Assembly (NCBI RefSeq): GCF_900103695.1 | Contig: NZ_FNHF01000004.1 | Coordinates: forward strand, 186,001-250,000 | DNA: 64,000 nucleotides | Direction of reading: 5' to 3' | From: Sediminibacillus halophilus | Lineage (GTDB): Bacteria > Bacillota > Bacilli > Bacillales > Amphibacillaceae | Part shown: positions 1 to 8,210 of the stretch, piece by piece | How the letters are laid out: each line of letters starts with the position of its first letter | Position numbering within the stretch: the stretch's first letter is position 1 | The notes under the pieces: model-generated | The model's input: only the letters and a program-made list of their open reading frames with translations | The model's database searches: none | Told to the model about the DNA's origin: nothing | Translations under genes and position numbers: made by a program

Positions 1-306
1 TATTCCACGATGGAAGGGTATGAAGGAGTCAAAGACGCTTATATCGAAGTTGACGGCGACCAAATCACCATGACTTTGCAGGTGGACGCCAGTTTAAACG
101 AGGACAAGCGTAAAGAACTGGGAGATAACTTCGTGCGAAATCTTTCTTCCAATGCTTCGTTCTATTACGATGAACTGGAGGGACCAGAGAAAGACAGTTA
201 TGGTACCCTGTTTAAAGTGTTTGATTTACAGATTGGAGTGGGACCTGGGTCTGAAGATATTCTTCAGGGCGCAAAGGTGACTTCTGGAAAAAGTATCATG
301 TGGTGA
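1..306 (+). CDS. C-terminal part of an unrecognised protein (5' truncated by the window)
   Basis: The reading frame is open from base 1, and the first ATG at base 10 has no ribosome binding site in front of it, so the gene almost certainly starts upstream of the window. About 101 residues are visible. They are acidic and mixed in character, without a membrane segment or cysteine motif, and end in a Gly-Ser-rich stretch before the TGA. I do not recognise the family; a secreted or lipoprotein domain is possible but the N-terminus that would show it is missing. A strong terminator follows 9 bases after the stop, so it is the last gene of its transcript. Confidence 0.6.
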   Translation, partial: YSTMEGYEGVKDAYIEVDGDQITMTLQVDASLNEDKRKELGDNFVRNLSSNASFYYDELEGPEKDSYGTLFKVFDLQIGVGPGSEDILQGAKVTSGKSIMW

Positions 307-314
307 CATTTTCA

Positions 315-349
315 AGAGACCAAGTCGTAAAAAGACTTGGTCTCTTTTA
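315..349 (+). terminator. Rho-independent terminator
   Basis: A 12-bp perfect stem (AGAGACCAAGTC paired with GACTTGGTCTCT) with a 7-nt loop is followed by TTTT. It closes the partial gene at the window start. An AT dinucleotide run follows directly. Confidence 0.9.
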
Positions 350-608
350 TATATATATATCTATTTAGTGTGAAGTCTATCCATCTGAGAAAGGGAAATG
401 AGTGCCCTTCGTCGAAATAGAAGTATTTTTCAAAATCGACCAGGACTTTTTGGAATTGACTGTACCAATAGATAAAACACTTAAACACCAGGCGAAAGCA
501 GAATAATGTACGGAGTTTTTGAGAGTGTTCTTTTCCTGATGAATGCTCTTTTTTAATGCCTTAAACGTAAATAAAGATAAAAAAATGGTTTAAATCATTA
601 ATAATTTA
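350..608. other. Non-coding spacer with one weak terminator-like hairpin
   Basis: I see no supported gene here. At 523-554 a hairpin GAGTGTTC/GAATGCTC (two G-T pairs) precedes six T residues and would work as a weak plus-strand terminator, although no gene that it could serve is visible. A 25-codon ORF starting near 399 has its only purine-rich tract touching the start codon and is not supported. Confidence 0.4.
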
Positions 609-637
609 TTGAAATTCGATAAATAACATGATACTAT
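609..637 (+). promoter_or_regulatory. SigA-type promoter of the yoaS-yozG-yoaT-like operon
   Basis: TTGAAA at 609-614 and TACTAT at 632-637 are separated by 17 bases, about 30 bases upstream of the first gene. Both hexamers are one or two bases from the vegetative consensus. Confidence 0.6.
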
Positions 638-667
638 TCAGATGAATACTAATCAGGTGAGGTGCTC

Positions 668-1153
668 ATGATGAAACGTGGAACAACACTCTTTTTGCGA
701 ACTGCTGTAATCCTAATCGGTATTCCGGTTCTGGCATTGTGCATTTTTGTCGTCCCGGAAATTGGGAATTTTATAGCGGAACTATATCCAGAGATGGCAT
801 ATCTGAAATATCTTGTCTGGATCGATTTATATGCAACAGCAATTCCTTTTTACTTTGCGCTGTATCAAGCATTTAAACTTTTAAGCTATATTGACAAGAG
901 CAAAGCCTTTTCGGAACTGTCCGTAAAAGCATTAAAGAAGATAACGTATTGTGCTGTTACAATCAGTGCTTTTTATGTAGTGGGCATGCCCCTTTTCTAT
1001 CTTATGGCGGAGGCAGATGATGCTCCTGGAATTATTCTCATTGGAATGCTCGTTATTTTTGCTGCACTTGTCATTGCAGTGTTTGCTGCGGTTTTGCAGA
1101 GGCTTTTACAGGAAGCGATTCATATAAAATCAGAAAACGATTTAACGGTCTGA
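668..1153 (+). CDS. yoaS: DUF2975 membrane protein, YoaS-like
   Basis: A 161-residue integral membrane protein with about four hydrophobic segments (near residues 8-30, 45-68, 90-115 and 120-147), matching the size and layout of DUF2975 proteins. The start at ATG 668 is chosen because AGGTGAGG ends about 6 bases before it; the GTG at 662 would overlap that site. It is followed after 10 bases by a small Cro/Xre-type regulator and then a DUF817 protein, the same trio as yoaS-yozG-yoaT in B. subtilis. No biochemical function is established for the family that I know of. The pairing of a DUF2975 membrane protein with a tiny HTH protein is conserved and suggests that the two act together, possibly by membrane sequestration of the regulator; that part is inference. 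Confidence 0.8.
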   Translation: MMKRGTTLFLRTAVILIGIPVLALCIFVVPEIGNFIAELYPEMAYLKYLVWIDLYATAIPFYFALYQAFKLLSYIDKSKAFSELSVKALKKITYCAVTISAFYVVGMPLFYLMAEADDAPGIILIGMLVIFAALVIAVFAAVLQRLLQEAIHIKSENDLTV

Positions 1154-1163
1154 GGTGAATAGG

Positions 1164-1385
1164 ATGGCAATTATAATCAATGTTGATGTCATGCTGGCGA
1201 AAAGGAAGATGAGCGTTACTGAGCTTTCAGAGAAAGTCGGAATTACGATGGCAAATCTTTCGATATTGAAGAATGGAAAGGCGAAAGCAATCCGGTTATC
1301 GACTTTGGATGCGGTTTGTAAGGCTTTAGACTGTCAACCCGGAGATATACTGGAATACCGTGCTGATGAAGATGGCAGGGAATAG
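1164..1385 (+). CDS. yozG: Small Xre/Cro-type HTH regulator, YozG-like
   Basis: A 73-residue protein that is almost entirely one helix-turn-helix domain (residues about 8-62). The recognition region carries a GITMANLSILKNGK segment and the end a CQPGDILEY motif, both typical of the small YozG-type Xre regulators. ATG 1164 is preceded by TGAGGTG at a 6-base distance; the GTG at 1155 lies inside that site and is rejected as a start. The gene is cotranscribed with the DUF2975 gene before it and probably the DUF817 gene after it. It is the likely DNA-binding component of this operon and may regulate its own promoter at 609-637, which is inferred from the arrangement. Confidence 0.85.
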   Translation: MAIIINVDVMLAKRKMSVTELSEKVGITMANLSILKNGKAKAIRLSTLDAVCKALDCQPGDILEYRADEDGRE

Positions 1386-1411
1386 GAGAGTATGCAGGAG
1401 GAGGGAATGGG

Positions 1412-2245
1412 ATGAGTCAAATGGGCAAAAGTGGTGTGGCGCAAGTGAGACACCACTTAAAAATAGAGGATATGAGACCGTTTAAGCAACTGGTTCGGTT
1501 TGGATGGGAACAGGCGCTGTCCTGTTTGTTTCCGGTCGTGATTTTTGCGTCTCTGGCTCTTACAAAAATCATGCCGGTTCCCTTGCTTCCAAGGTATGAC
1601 TGGCTGCTTATCATCTGTCTTTTGATGCAAGTATTGATGGTGCGTGCTGGACTTGAAACGAAGGACGAACTAAAAGTAATTACGTTGTTTCACCTTATCG
1701 GTCTTGCTCTCGAACTGTTCAAGGTACACATGGGTTCCTGGTCTTACCCAGAGGAGGGGTTTTCCAAAGTCTTTGGAGTTCCTTTGTACAGCGGGTTCAT
1801 GTATGCAAGTGTCGCGAGCTATCTTTGCCAGGCCTGGAGAAGGCTGGATGTGGAACTGATTAAGTGGCCCCCGTATGTGGTCGTTGTTCCTCTTGCGGCT
1901 GCTATATACCTAAACTTTTTCACACACCACTATTGGATGGACGTTCGTTGGATTTTGTCAGGTCTTGTGGTGATTGTTTTTTGGCAGTCCTGGGTCACCT
2001 ACGAGGTCAATGGGACGCGTTACCGGATGCCGCTGGCACTGTCTTTCGTGCTGATTGGCTTTTTTATCTGGATAGCAGAGAATATCGCTACTTTCTTTAG
2101 TGCATGGGAGTATCCAAACCAAGCCGATGCCTGGAGTCTCGTCCACTTGGGAAAGGTGAGTTCCTGGCTGTTACTAGTGATTGTCAGTTTTCTCATAGTG
2201 GCGACATTAAAACAAGTGAAAGAGAGAAATGCACAAGGTCGATGA
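1412..2245 (+). CDS. yoaT: DUF817 membrane protein, YoaT-like
   Basis: A 277-residue protein with about eight hydrophobic segments after a 35-residue hydrophilic N-terminus. Conserved-looking features are the central HMGSWSYPE segment, with an acidic and aromatic patch between membrane helices, and the later FFSAWEYPNQ segment, as in DUF817 proteins. The start is ATG 1412 behind GGAGGAGGG. It lies 26 bases after the HTH gene and completes the YoaS-YozG-YoaT-like set. Function is unknown. No terminator is evident immediately after it; the 319-base spacer to the next gene carries only a short CCGCTA/TAGCGG hairpin near 2273. Confidence 0.8.
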   Translation: MSQMGKSGVAQVRHHLKIEDMRPFKQLVRFGWEQALSCLFPVVIFASLALTKIMPVPLLPRYDWLLIICLLMQVLMVRAGLETKDELKVITLFHLIGLALELFKVHMGSWSYPEEGFSKVFGVPLYSGFMYASVASYLCQAWRRLDVELIKWPPYVVVVPLAAAIYLNFFTHHYWMDVRWILSGLVVIVFWQSWVTYEVNGTRYRMPLALSFVLIGFFIWIAENIATFFSAWEYPNQADAWSLVHLGKVSSWLLLVIVSFLIVATLKQVKERNAQGR

Positions 2246-2492
2246 TTATGTGAAATTCCCCTTTTACCATTCATCCGCTACATAGCGGGATACTGAGAAT
2301 CCGCAAAGTCCGTTTAGAAATTGTATAAATAAAGGTTTTACTCTTGGAACTCGCTTAACTTATTAAACGCCAGGTCTATAATACTAGATTCGGCCATTAT
2401 AAATAGACCATTCCTCTTTTGCTAACTATTAATATCTGAGTAATAAGTCTCGTTTTTTGGATGCATAAAAAATACTAAAAATTTGGTGGATT

Positions 2493-2520
2493 TTGTCGAA
2501 AAATCATGCTATTCTATAAA
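2493..2520 (+). promoter_or_regulatory. Candidate promoter of the first chemoreceptor gene
   Basis: TTGTCG (2493-2498) and TATAAA (2515-2520) are 16 bases apart and would suit SigA. The overlapping TAAA at 2476 with GTCGAAAA at 2495 is an imperfect match to a SigD (motility) promoter, which would fit a chemoreceptor. The sequence does not decide between them. Confidence 0.4.
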
Positions 2521-2564
2521 GGATTTACATAAAACATCGAAAGATAACACAAAGGAGCCGGATA

Positions 2565-4538
2565 ATGTTCAAAAAATCGATTAGGGTAAAACTGTTTGCC
2601 TCGTTGTTGCTAGTTTCACTTGTCCCCTTAGTATTGATAAGTATCATCCTGTATTCTACTGCAAATAAAGGGCTGGAAAACATTCTTCATAACAATATTC
2701 TCTCTTCAAAGGAATCAATTACCGCACAATTAAACAATGTTTCAGAAGACCTTTTGAATCTCACTCAATCCTATGCTGAAAATGAAAATTTAATACAAGC
2801 GTTCCGAAGTGGTGATCAGCAGCAATTAATAGAGGAGGTTGAACCGGTTTTTACCAGATTGCAGACAGAACACCGGATGGATGTTTTTGAATTTGGTAAT
2901 ACAGAAGGCGAAGTAGTGCTGCGCGGCCACGATATAGAAAAATACGGTGATGATAAAAGTGATATACCGGCTGTCCAGGAAGCGTTAGAGGAAAATACGA
3001 TTGCAGGCTTCGAGTTTGGCAGCAGCGGGTTATCGGTACGTGCTTTTGCCCCTATTGTTCACAACGACAAGGTGATTGGCACACTGCAAACGGGTTTAGA
3101 TGGAAAAGTTATTCAATCGATCACCGATTCGTTAAAGGGAGTACAACTTAGTATCTTGAATACAGAAGGGGAGACACTTGTTTCCTCTAATGAAAAAAAT
3201 ATAGGAGAGAAGTCAAGTGATTCGTCTCTTCTATCGAAGGTAAATGCAGGTGAAGAAGTGTTCAAGGAAAATGATTCGTCTTTGCACTATTATATGCCTT
3301 TGAAGGATCCTACCGAGTCTGAGGTTATCGGTATCATAAAAATAGATCAGGATGCTTCAGCTGTTAAAAGTTTAAATGACAAAATATTGCTTTATGTAAT
3401 AGCAATTGTACTTATCACTATTCTCATTGTATCTGTCATCGCTTTTTTCTTAAGTAGTGGCTTTACAAAACCTATTCAACAAGTCACTTCCGTGATGGAT
3501 AGGTTGGCAAATGGGTTTTTGAATAATGAAGTCAAAGGCGAGGAAAGAGAGGACGAACTGGGGCAGTTGTCGAAATCAGCCTCAGCCACGCAAGCTAATT
3601 TACGGGAAATGATTGAGAAGATAGCAAGACTTTCCGAGGTAGTTAAAGAACAGTCTGCAAGGGTAAAACAAGCAAGTAGCGAAATTGATGAAGGAAGCGG
3701 TCAAACGGCATCTACAATGCAGGAACTTGCTTCCGGATCTGAGCAACAGGCACAAGCGTCAACAAGCTTGTCGGAACAAATGGCGGATTTCTCTTCCAGA
3801 ATCAACCGGGCTACAGATAATGGTGTCTTGATTCATCAGTCATCAAATGAAGTCTCTGAAATCACCAAGTATGGAAATCAACTGATGGAAAATTCCGTTA
3901 CACAAATGAACAGTATTTACGATTTAGTAAAAGACTCTGTTCAAAAAGTGGAGTCGCTTGATAAGCAATCTGATGAAATATCCAGACTAGTCAGTGCTAT
4001 CGAAGAAATCGCAGAACAAACTAATTTGCTTGCTTTAAATGCTGCGATTGAAGCGGCAAGAGCAGGAGAACATGGCAAAGGTTTTGCTGTGGTGGCAGAT
4101 GAGGTGCGCAAACTTGCTGAGCAAGTATCAGCATCCATCTCTGATATCACCGGCATTGTAGAATCCGTACAATCGGGATCGAAAAGTGTGGCGGAATCCT
4201 TGAAAGCTGGTTACAAGCAAGTTGACGAAGGAACTCAAGTCATGGAGATAACTGGATCAGAGTTTAAAAAAATCAGTCAATCGGTGGAGCAAATGGTTGC
4301 TAATATCGAAAACATAACCGGGGACTTAGAAGAAATCAATGAAAACAGTCATCAAATAAATTCATCTATCGAAAATATTGCTTCCGTTTCCGAAGAATCT
4401 GCAGCAGGTATCGAACAAACGACAGCATCTGTTGTTCAGGTCAGTAGTTTGATTGGTGATATCTCAACGAACGCTGACTCATTAGCTCAATTGTCAGAGG
4501 AGTTAGAGGAAATGGTTAAACAGTTTAAAACAGAGTAA
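2565..4538 (+). CDS. Methyl-accepting chemotaxis protein with an extracellular Cache-type sensor
   Basis: A 657-residue chemoreceptor. Order: cytoplasmic N-terminus, membrane helix (about 8-30), extracellular sensor (about 31-270) with the layout of a Cache domain, second membrane helix (about 275-297), HAMP linker (about 298-350), then a long coiled-coil signalling domain. The signalling tip near residues 480-520 has the [20 protein letters not shown] motif and the [16 protein letters not shown] motif that bind CheA/CheW. It would sense an unknown ligand, perhaps an amino or carboxylic acid as is common for Cache receptors. AAAGGAG precedes the ATG. It is transcribed alone, with a terminator 33 bases after the stop. 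A second, structurally different receptor lies 1.4 kb downstream. Confidence 0.95.
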   Translation: MFKKSIRVKLFASLLLVSLVPLVLISIILYSTANKGLENILHNNILSSKESITAQLNNVSEDLLNLTQSYAENENLIQAFRSGDQQQLIEEVEPVFTRLQTEHRMDVFEFGNTEGEVVLRGHDIEKYGDDKSDIPAVQEALEENTIAGFEFGSSGLSVRAFAPIVHNDKVIGTLQTGLDGKVIQSITDSLKGVQLSILNTEGETLVSSNEKNIGEKSSDSSLLSKVNAGEEVFKENDSSLHYYMPLKDPTESEVIGIIKIDQDASAVKSLNDKILLYVIAIVLITILIVSVIAFFLSSGFTKPIQQVTSVMDRLANGFLNNEVKGEEREDELGQLSKSASATQANLREMIEKIARLSEVVKEQSARVKQASSEIDEGSGQTASTMQELASGSEQQAQASTSLSEQMADFSSRINRATDNGVLIHQSSNEVSEITKYGNQLMENSVTQMNSIYDLVKDSVQKVESLDKQSDEISRLVSAIEEIAEQTNLLALNAAIEAARAGEHGKGFAVVADEVRKLAEQVSASISDITGIVESVQSGSKSVAESLKAGYKQVDEGTQVMEITGSEFKKISQSVEQMVANIENITGDLEEINENSHQINSSIENIASVSEESAAGIEQTTASVVQVSSLIGDISTNADSLAQLSEELEEMVKQFKTE

Positions 4539-4570
4539 GGAAAAGGATAGAGTGGAGAAACAGACCGGAA

Positions 4571-4597
4571 GGCCCAAATGGAAATTTGGGCCTTTTT
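4571..4597 (+). terminator. Rho-independent terminator of the chemoreceptor gene
   Basis: A 9-bp perfect stem GGCCCAAAT/ATTTGGGCC with a GGAA tetraloop is followed by TTTTT. Confidence 0.9.
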
Positions 4598-4606
4598 CTC
4601 ATTTGA

Positions 4607-4644
4607 AAACAGCGGTCATCAAGGGTGATGACCGCTGTTTTTTT
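4607..4644. terminator. Strong, probably bidirectional terminator
   Basis: A 14-bp perfect stem (AAACAGCGGTCATC with its complement) and a 6-nt loop are followed by T residues on the plus strand; the A residues on the left give a short T tract on the minus strand. It sits between convergent genes, the chemoreceptor and the reductase, and probably serves both. Confidence 0.85.
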
Positions 4645-4733
4645 CTTTTGCCTATGAATGTTTTATGTGACTTTTATGGATAATCATTGGGGGAACAGAT
4701 CTGTAGTTCCCACGCCTGCCCCTATCGAGTTCT

Positions 4734-5777
4734 TTATATATTCTTTTCGATTAACTGCTTGAAAGGTACAAGGCTTTCTTCAAATACAGGTACTGATTTT
4801 TCGTCCTCTGCTTTTCGGACCCAATGGACCAGCAGATCATTAAATGGTGTAGGAGTCCCGGTTTCTTTTCCTTTTGCGACTACTTCTCCATTTATATAGT
4901 CAATTTCTGATTTGCGATGCTTTTCCAAGTCCTGCAGCATACTCGCCCGCAACAGAGCCTGAGGTTCAAATACTTTTCTTGCCATGCTGATTACCTCTGA
5001 TAGGTTGCTCTTGTCCTTGTTTATTTTAAATGTCTTGGCAACATCGATGCCTGCAATAGAGGTGAATTCTACACCTGATGCTTGTCCGGCTTCCAAAGTT
5101 TCATCCGCAAGCATGACCGCACTGGTTACAGCCGTGTCATTTGCCAGCACGTCCCCGTAAGTACAGCCGAACACGGTAGAAGTACCACTCATTGCAACGT
5201 TGACCAACAGCTTGGACCATTTCGTGCCGATCAGGTTTGTGGAGATTTCTGTTCCCCCTACAAGATTAAGGACGTCCCTCAGTTTTTCCGCTCGTTCCGT
5301 GATGCTGCCGTCCAATTCTCCGATTTGAAAAGCGTTGGCTTTGAAGGATTCTGCTGCGGTTGTCAACTCTGATACCCCGGGTTTGATCCAGGTAGCGCCG
5401 AATTCCACTGAACCGCCAACGACGCGTTTTTCCCCCAGTTCCGCTGCAAGTCCTTCTTCCGGCACACCGTTTTGCAAAGAAAGAACGATACTTTCTTCGC
5501 TTATGTACTGCCTAAGGTTTACCAATACTTGATCGTTATAGACCTGCTTTGTAAGCAGTAATACCAAATCATAAACACCGTTCATCTCAGCGGGGGTAAT
5601 GGCTGTTACGGGAATTGTTTCCTCCACTGTACCAACTATCGTTGCCCCTGACTTATTCAACGCATCAACGTGCTCCTGGTTTACATCGATTAAATCCACT
5701 GCTTGCTTCTTTCCTTTTGATAAATAAGCACCAATTATTGTTCCTAAAGACCCGGCTCCCATAACTGCAATCCTCAT
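4734..5777 (-). CDS. Ketopantoate reductase family protein (PanE/ApbA)
   Basis: A 347-residue NADPH-dependent reductase of the 2-dehydropantoate 2-reductase family, which in pantothenate synthesis reduces ketopantoate to pantoate. The N-terminal Rossmann motif GAGSLG lies right after the first strand, a TKQVYND segment follows in the cofactor domain, and the C-terminal domain contains GTKWSKLLVNVAMSGTS (the expected catalytic Lys and Asn region) and EIDYINGEVV, both typical. The start is ATG 5777, 8 bases behind GGGAGG; the longer reading from 5792 would begin inside that ribosome binding site. Length is somewhat above the usual 290-310 residues. Without linked pan genes the real substrate may differ; paralogues of this family are common in Bacillaceae. 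Confidence 0.85.
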   Translation of the reverse strand: MRIAVMGAGSLGTIIGAYLSKGKKQAVDLIDVNQEHVDALNKSGATIVGTVEETIPVTAITPAEMNGVYDLVLLLTKQVYNDQVLVNLRQYISEESIVLSLQNGVPEEGLAAELGEKRVVGGSVEFGATWIKPGVSELTTAAESFKANAFQIGELDGSITERAEKLRDVLNLVGGTEISTNLIGTKWSKLLVNVAMSGTSTVFGCTYGDVLANDTAVTSAVMLADETLEAGQASGVEFTSIAGIDVAKTFKINKDKSNLSEVISMARKVFEPQALLRASMLQDLEKHRKSEIDYINGEVVAKGKETGTPTPFNDLLVHWVRKAEDEKSVPVFEESLVPFKQLIEKNI

Positions 5778-5966
5778 TGAAAAACCTCCCATGGTGTATG
5801 AATGATTAGGTGAATAGACCTAAAAAATATGGTAAAAAACATTAAAATTATAACAAAATGGGAATATTTTATCAAATTGTATTCCTTTTATGGGTAAAAT
5901 GTATTACGATGGAAACTACGGAAAAATATTCTTTAATTTCAGATTGATAGGGGAAAGGGAGATTGT

Positions 5967-7451
5967 ATGGAACAGCATGATAGCTATAATACGCAGCGGG
6001 TACATAAAGTCAACTTGGTGTTGCTGTTAATTGTCGTTTTTCTGTTAGTCATCCCGATTGTCATCGAGCGCGGGCTTAGTGATAGCATGGGCATTATTAT
6101 TGCAGGGGTACTTGTTATTTTACTATCGGTGGGTAACTACTTTTTGCCGATTCGTACATACTGGAAAGGATTTATTTTCGCATTACTGCCTTACTTGGTT
6201 GTCATCGCACTTTTCTTTACAGATGGCTATGCGTTGAACAAGCACTATTTACTACTATTATCGATCGCCATGATTGCACTTTATTTTAAGAAAGAATTGA
6301 TCCTTGTGTTCGGAATCGTAGTCGACATCGGACTAGTGATGACATATTTGTTCAATTCTGCTGAGTTGCTGAGTGTAGATGATAATTTCAAAGGATTCAT
6401 CACTGTTTTTGTATTGGTCAATGGGGTATTGGCTTCTCTGTATTTGTTGACCAACTGGGGTCGTGAGTTGATCAATGCGTCCTATGAAAAGGAACTGGAA
6501 GCAAAGCAGTTAATAGGGAAACTGGAAGAAACGTTCCGTTCGATCGAAGAAGGAACCGCTACGTTGGAGAGCAATATAAGTAATTTTAACACCAATATTT
6601 CTACTATTTATGATTCCAGTCATAATATCTTGGATTCGGTCCAGCAAATGGCTGCCGGTATCCAGGAAGAAGCGAACAGCGTTACGATGGTTAGTGAATC
6701 GATGGGGAGTTCACTGCAAAAAACCAATCAGACGATTGCGATTTCCCAGCAGATAGCCGATCAGTCGGGCGTCATGAATAATAAAGTGCAAGACGGCTGG
6801 GATAAAATCAACCAGGTCACAGAACACTTTACTACGGTAAATTCAGCGATTGGGACAACAACAGTAACGGTTTCGGATTTGCAGTCGAGCTTGGAAACTG
6901 TCAACTCCCTGTTGGAAGGCATTAAACAAATCGCCGATCAAACGAATCTACTAGCATTGAACGCTGCAATTGAGTCCGCACGGGCCGGTGAGCAAGGAAA
7001 AGGATTCGCTGTCGTAGCAGATGAGGTACGTAAGCTGGCGGAGCAAAGCGCAAACATCACCGTGGATATTACCGAGGTAACCAATACGCTTTTCCATAAA
7101 TCACAGGAAGCCCAAGAGAAATCGAGCCAGGGTGAGGCTGCCGTAGCAGAAGGACAAAAGCTGTTAACCGAGGTCTCGCAGGTTTTTGAGGAAATGAAGG
7201 ATTCCTTCCAGGGGACAAACGAACAGCTTTCGTTAGGAATGGATGAAATCAAGTCGGCAACGGATAACTTCGCACAGATTCAGACCCAAATTGAAAATGT
7301 AGCAAATATCTCGGAAGAGAATGCGGCATCCACCCAGGAGATTGTTTCGACACTGGAAAATGAACATGAGTTGATCGCTGCGATTAACGACGCTGTAGCA
7401 GAGATTAATAAGCTAAGTGGTGAGTTGAAAGATATGGTCAACAACAAGTAA
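5967..7451 (+). CDS. Chemoreceptor with a multi-span membrane N-terminus and no extracellular sensor
   Basis: A 494-residue chemotaxis-type transducer. The first 170 residues form about six membrane helices with very short loops, so there is no sizeable extracellular ligand domain and no recognisable HAMP. A coiled-coil signalling domain follows (about 185-490), with the [21 protein letters not shown] tip split here around residues 318-338 and [17 protein letters not shown] after it. Such receptors are thought to sense membrane state, redox or intracellular signals; the stimulus is unknown. The start is ATG 5967 with GGGAGATTGT in front. It has its own terminator and faces the lipoprotein gene tail to tail. 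Confidence 0.9.
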   Translation: MEQHDSYNTQRVHKVNLVLLLIVVFLLVIPIVIERGLSDSMGIIIAGVLVILLSVGNYFLPIRTYWKGFIFALLPYLVVIALFFTDGYALNKHYLLLLSIAMIALYFKKELILVFGIVVDIGLVMTYLFNSAELLSVDDNFKGFITVFVLVNGVLASLYLLTNWGRELINASYEKELEAKQLIGKLEETFRSIEEGTATLESNISNFNTNISTIYDSSHNILDSVQQMAAGIQEEANSVTMVSESMGSSLQKTNQTIAISQQIADQSGVMNNKVQDGWDKINQVTEHFTTVNSAIGTTTVTVSDLQSSLETVNSLLEGIKQIADQTNLLALNAAIESARAGEQGKGFAVVADEVRKLAEQSANITVDITEVTNTLFHKSQEAQEKSSQGEAAVAEGQKLLTEVSQVFEEMKDSFQGTNEQLSLGMDEIKSATDNFAQIQTQIENVANISEENAASTQEIVSTLENEHELIAAINDAVAEINKLSGELKDMVNNK

Positions 7452-7498
7452 GAAATCGGTCGTTTCATTATGGAGTATGAAAAATATTAAGGGGAATG

Positions 7499-7540
7499 AA
7501 AAAGGAACAGTCGGCGGCAGGACCGTAACTGTTCCTTTTT
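7499..7540. terminator. Bidirectional terminator between convergent genes
   Basis: The stem AAAGGAACAGT/ACTGTTCCTTT spans a 16-nt loop with a small CGG/CCG pairing inside. T runs flank it on both strands, so it can end the chemoreceptor on the plus strand and the lipoprotein gene on the minus strand. Confidence 0.85.
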
Positions 7541-7550
7541 TGGTGAACGT

Positions 7551-8036
7551 TTAGTTTTGCGCTTCGCGAAATGCTTCCTCTGTTCCGACAAAACCGATCA
7601 TTGTGGAAAGCTCTGTTCCATCCTCCGCAGTACATGAACTTAGATAGACGATAGGGCCCCGTTGTGATATGTAGGAGCATTCGTATGTACCAGCAGGGGA
7701 TTGCTCATAGTTGCCATAGTTATTTTCGAATGTGATGGTTTCTCCATTATAGGAAATCTTATTTTCGCTGTGGCTCCCATCGAGATCAAACACCGAAATC
7801 GTTACTTCGTCTTCTTTGTTTTCTTCCACATTATTCATCAGTTGAAAGAGCTTGTCAGCATTTTCTACTTCGACAGCACCCTGTGCAATTTCTTGGAAGC
7901 TGTTGGCTTGATGCTGGGCGATTACATCACCGTTCTCCAGGGCGTCCTCGACTGAATAGCTTTCTTTTGAATCTGCATTCGAGCAGGCAGCAAGCAGCGT
8001 GAGTGATAGCAGTAAGAATAGCAGTGTTTTTTTCAT
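7551..8036 (-). CDS. Lipoprotein, DUF4362-like, downstream of a signalling-peptide gene
   Basis: A 161-residue predicted lipoprotein. A short basic N-terminus and hydrophobic core lead to the lipobox LAAC, with Cys18 as the lipid-attached residue. The rest is acidic and soluble, with a central segment (about 55-110) that resembles DUF4362 lipoproteins of Bacillus (a LENVEENKEDEV-like helix followed by short strands) and two further cysteines near 123 and 135 that could form a disulfide. AGGAGGTATT precedes the ATG. It lies 41 bases after the 37-residue pro-peptide gene and probably shares its transcript. Its position beside a peptide export operon makes a self-protection role conceivable, but nothing in the sequence shows that. 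Confidence 0.75.
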   Translation of the reverse strand: MKKTLLFLLLSLTLLAACSNADSKESYSVEDALENGDVIAQHQANSFQEIAQGAVEVENADKLFQLMNNVEENKEDEVTISVFDLDGSHSENKISYNGETITFENNYGNYEQSPAGTYECSYISQRGPIVYLSSCTAEDGTELSTMIGFVGTEEAFREAQN

Positions 8037-8077
8037 AATACCTCCTGAGCGTCAGACTTGATGTGGGTTACTTTTTA

Positions 8078-8191
8078 TTAAACATCCTGTTGGGAAGGGG
8101 GAACGATTGGATCTGGCAAATCCTCTTCCATAAGCATGATCGGCAGTACCATCATCGCAGTGCAAAATAAGATGACTAATTTTTTCTTCAT
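8078..8191 (-). CDS. Short secreted pro-peptide, candidate pheromone of the adjacent HTH-TPR regulator
   Basis: A 37-codon ORF with a very good ribosome binding site (AAGGAGG, 8 bases from ATG 8191), 19 bases after the stop of an NprR/PlcR-like regulator. The N-terminus is a compact export signal: MKKK followed by about 17 hydrophobic residues. The remaining 16 residues are acidic and proline-rich, with LPDPIVPP at positions 25-32. This is the usual design of PapR, NprX and Phr pro-peptides: short, secreted, encoded directly after their receptor, with the active 5-10-mer near the C-terminus. The PDPIV stretch is reminiscent of the SKPDIVG pheromone of NprR, though that resemblance is short. 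The mature form cannot be fixed by reading. Confidence 0.75.
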   Translation of the reverse strand: MKKKLVILFCTAMMVLPIMLMEEDLPDPIVPPSQQDV

Positions 8192-8210
8192 TATTCCATC
8201 CTCCTTGAAG

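Noticed and set aside
399..476. 25-codon ORF in the first spacer
   Set aside because: Its purine-rich tract touches the start codon, leaving no proper ribosome-site spacing, and its arginine-rich product has no visible relationship.
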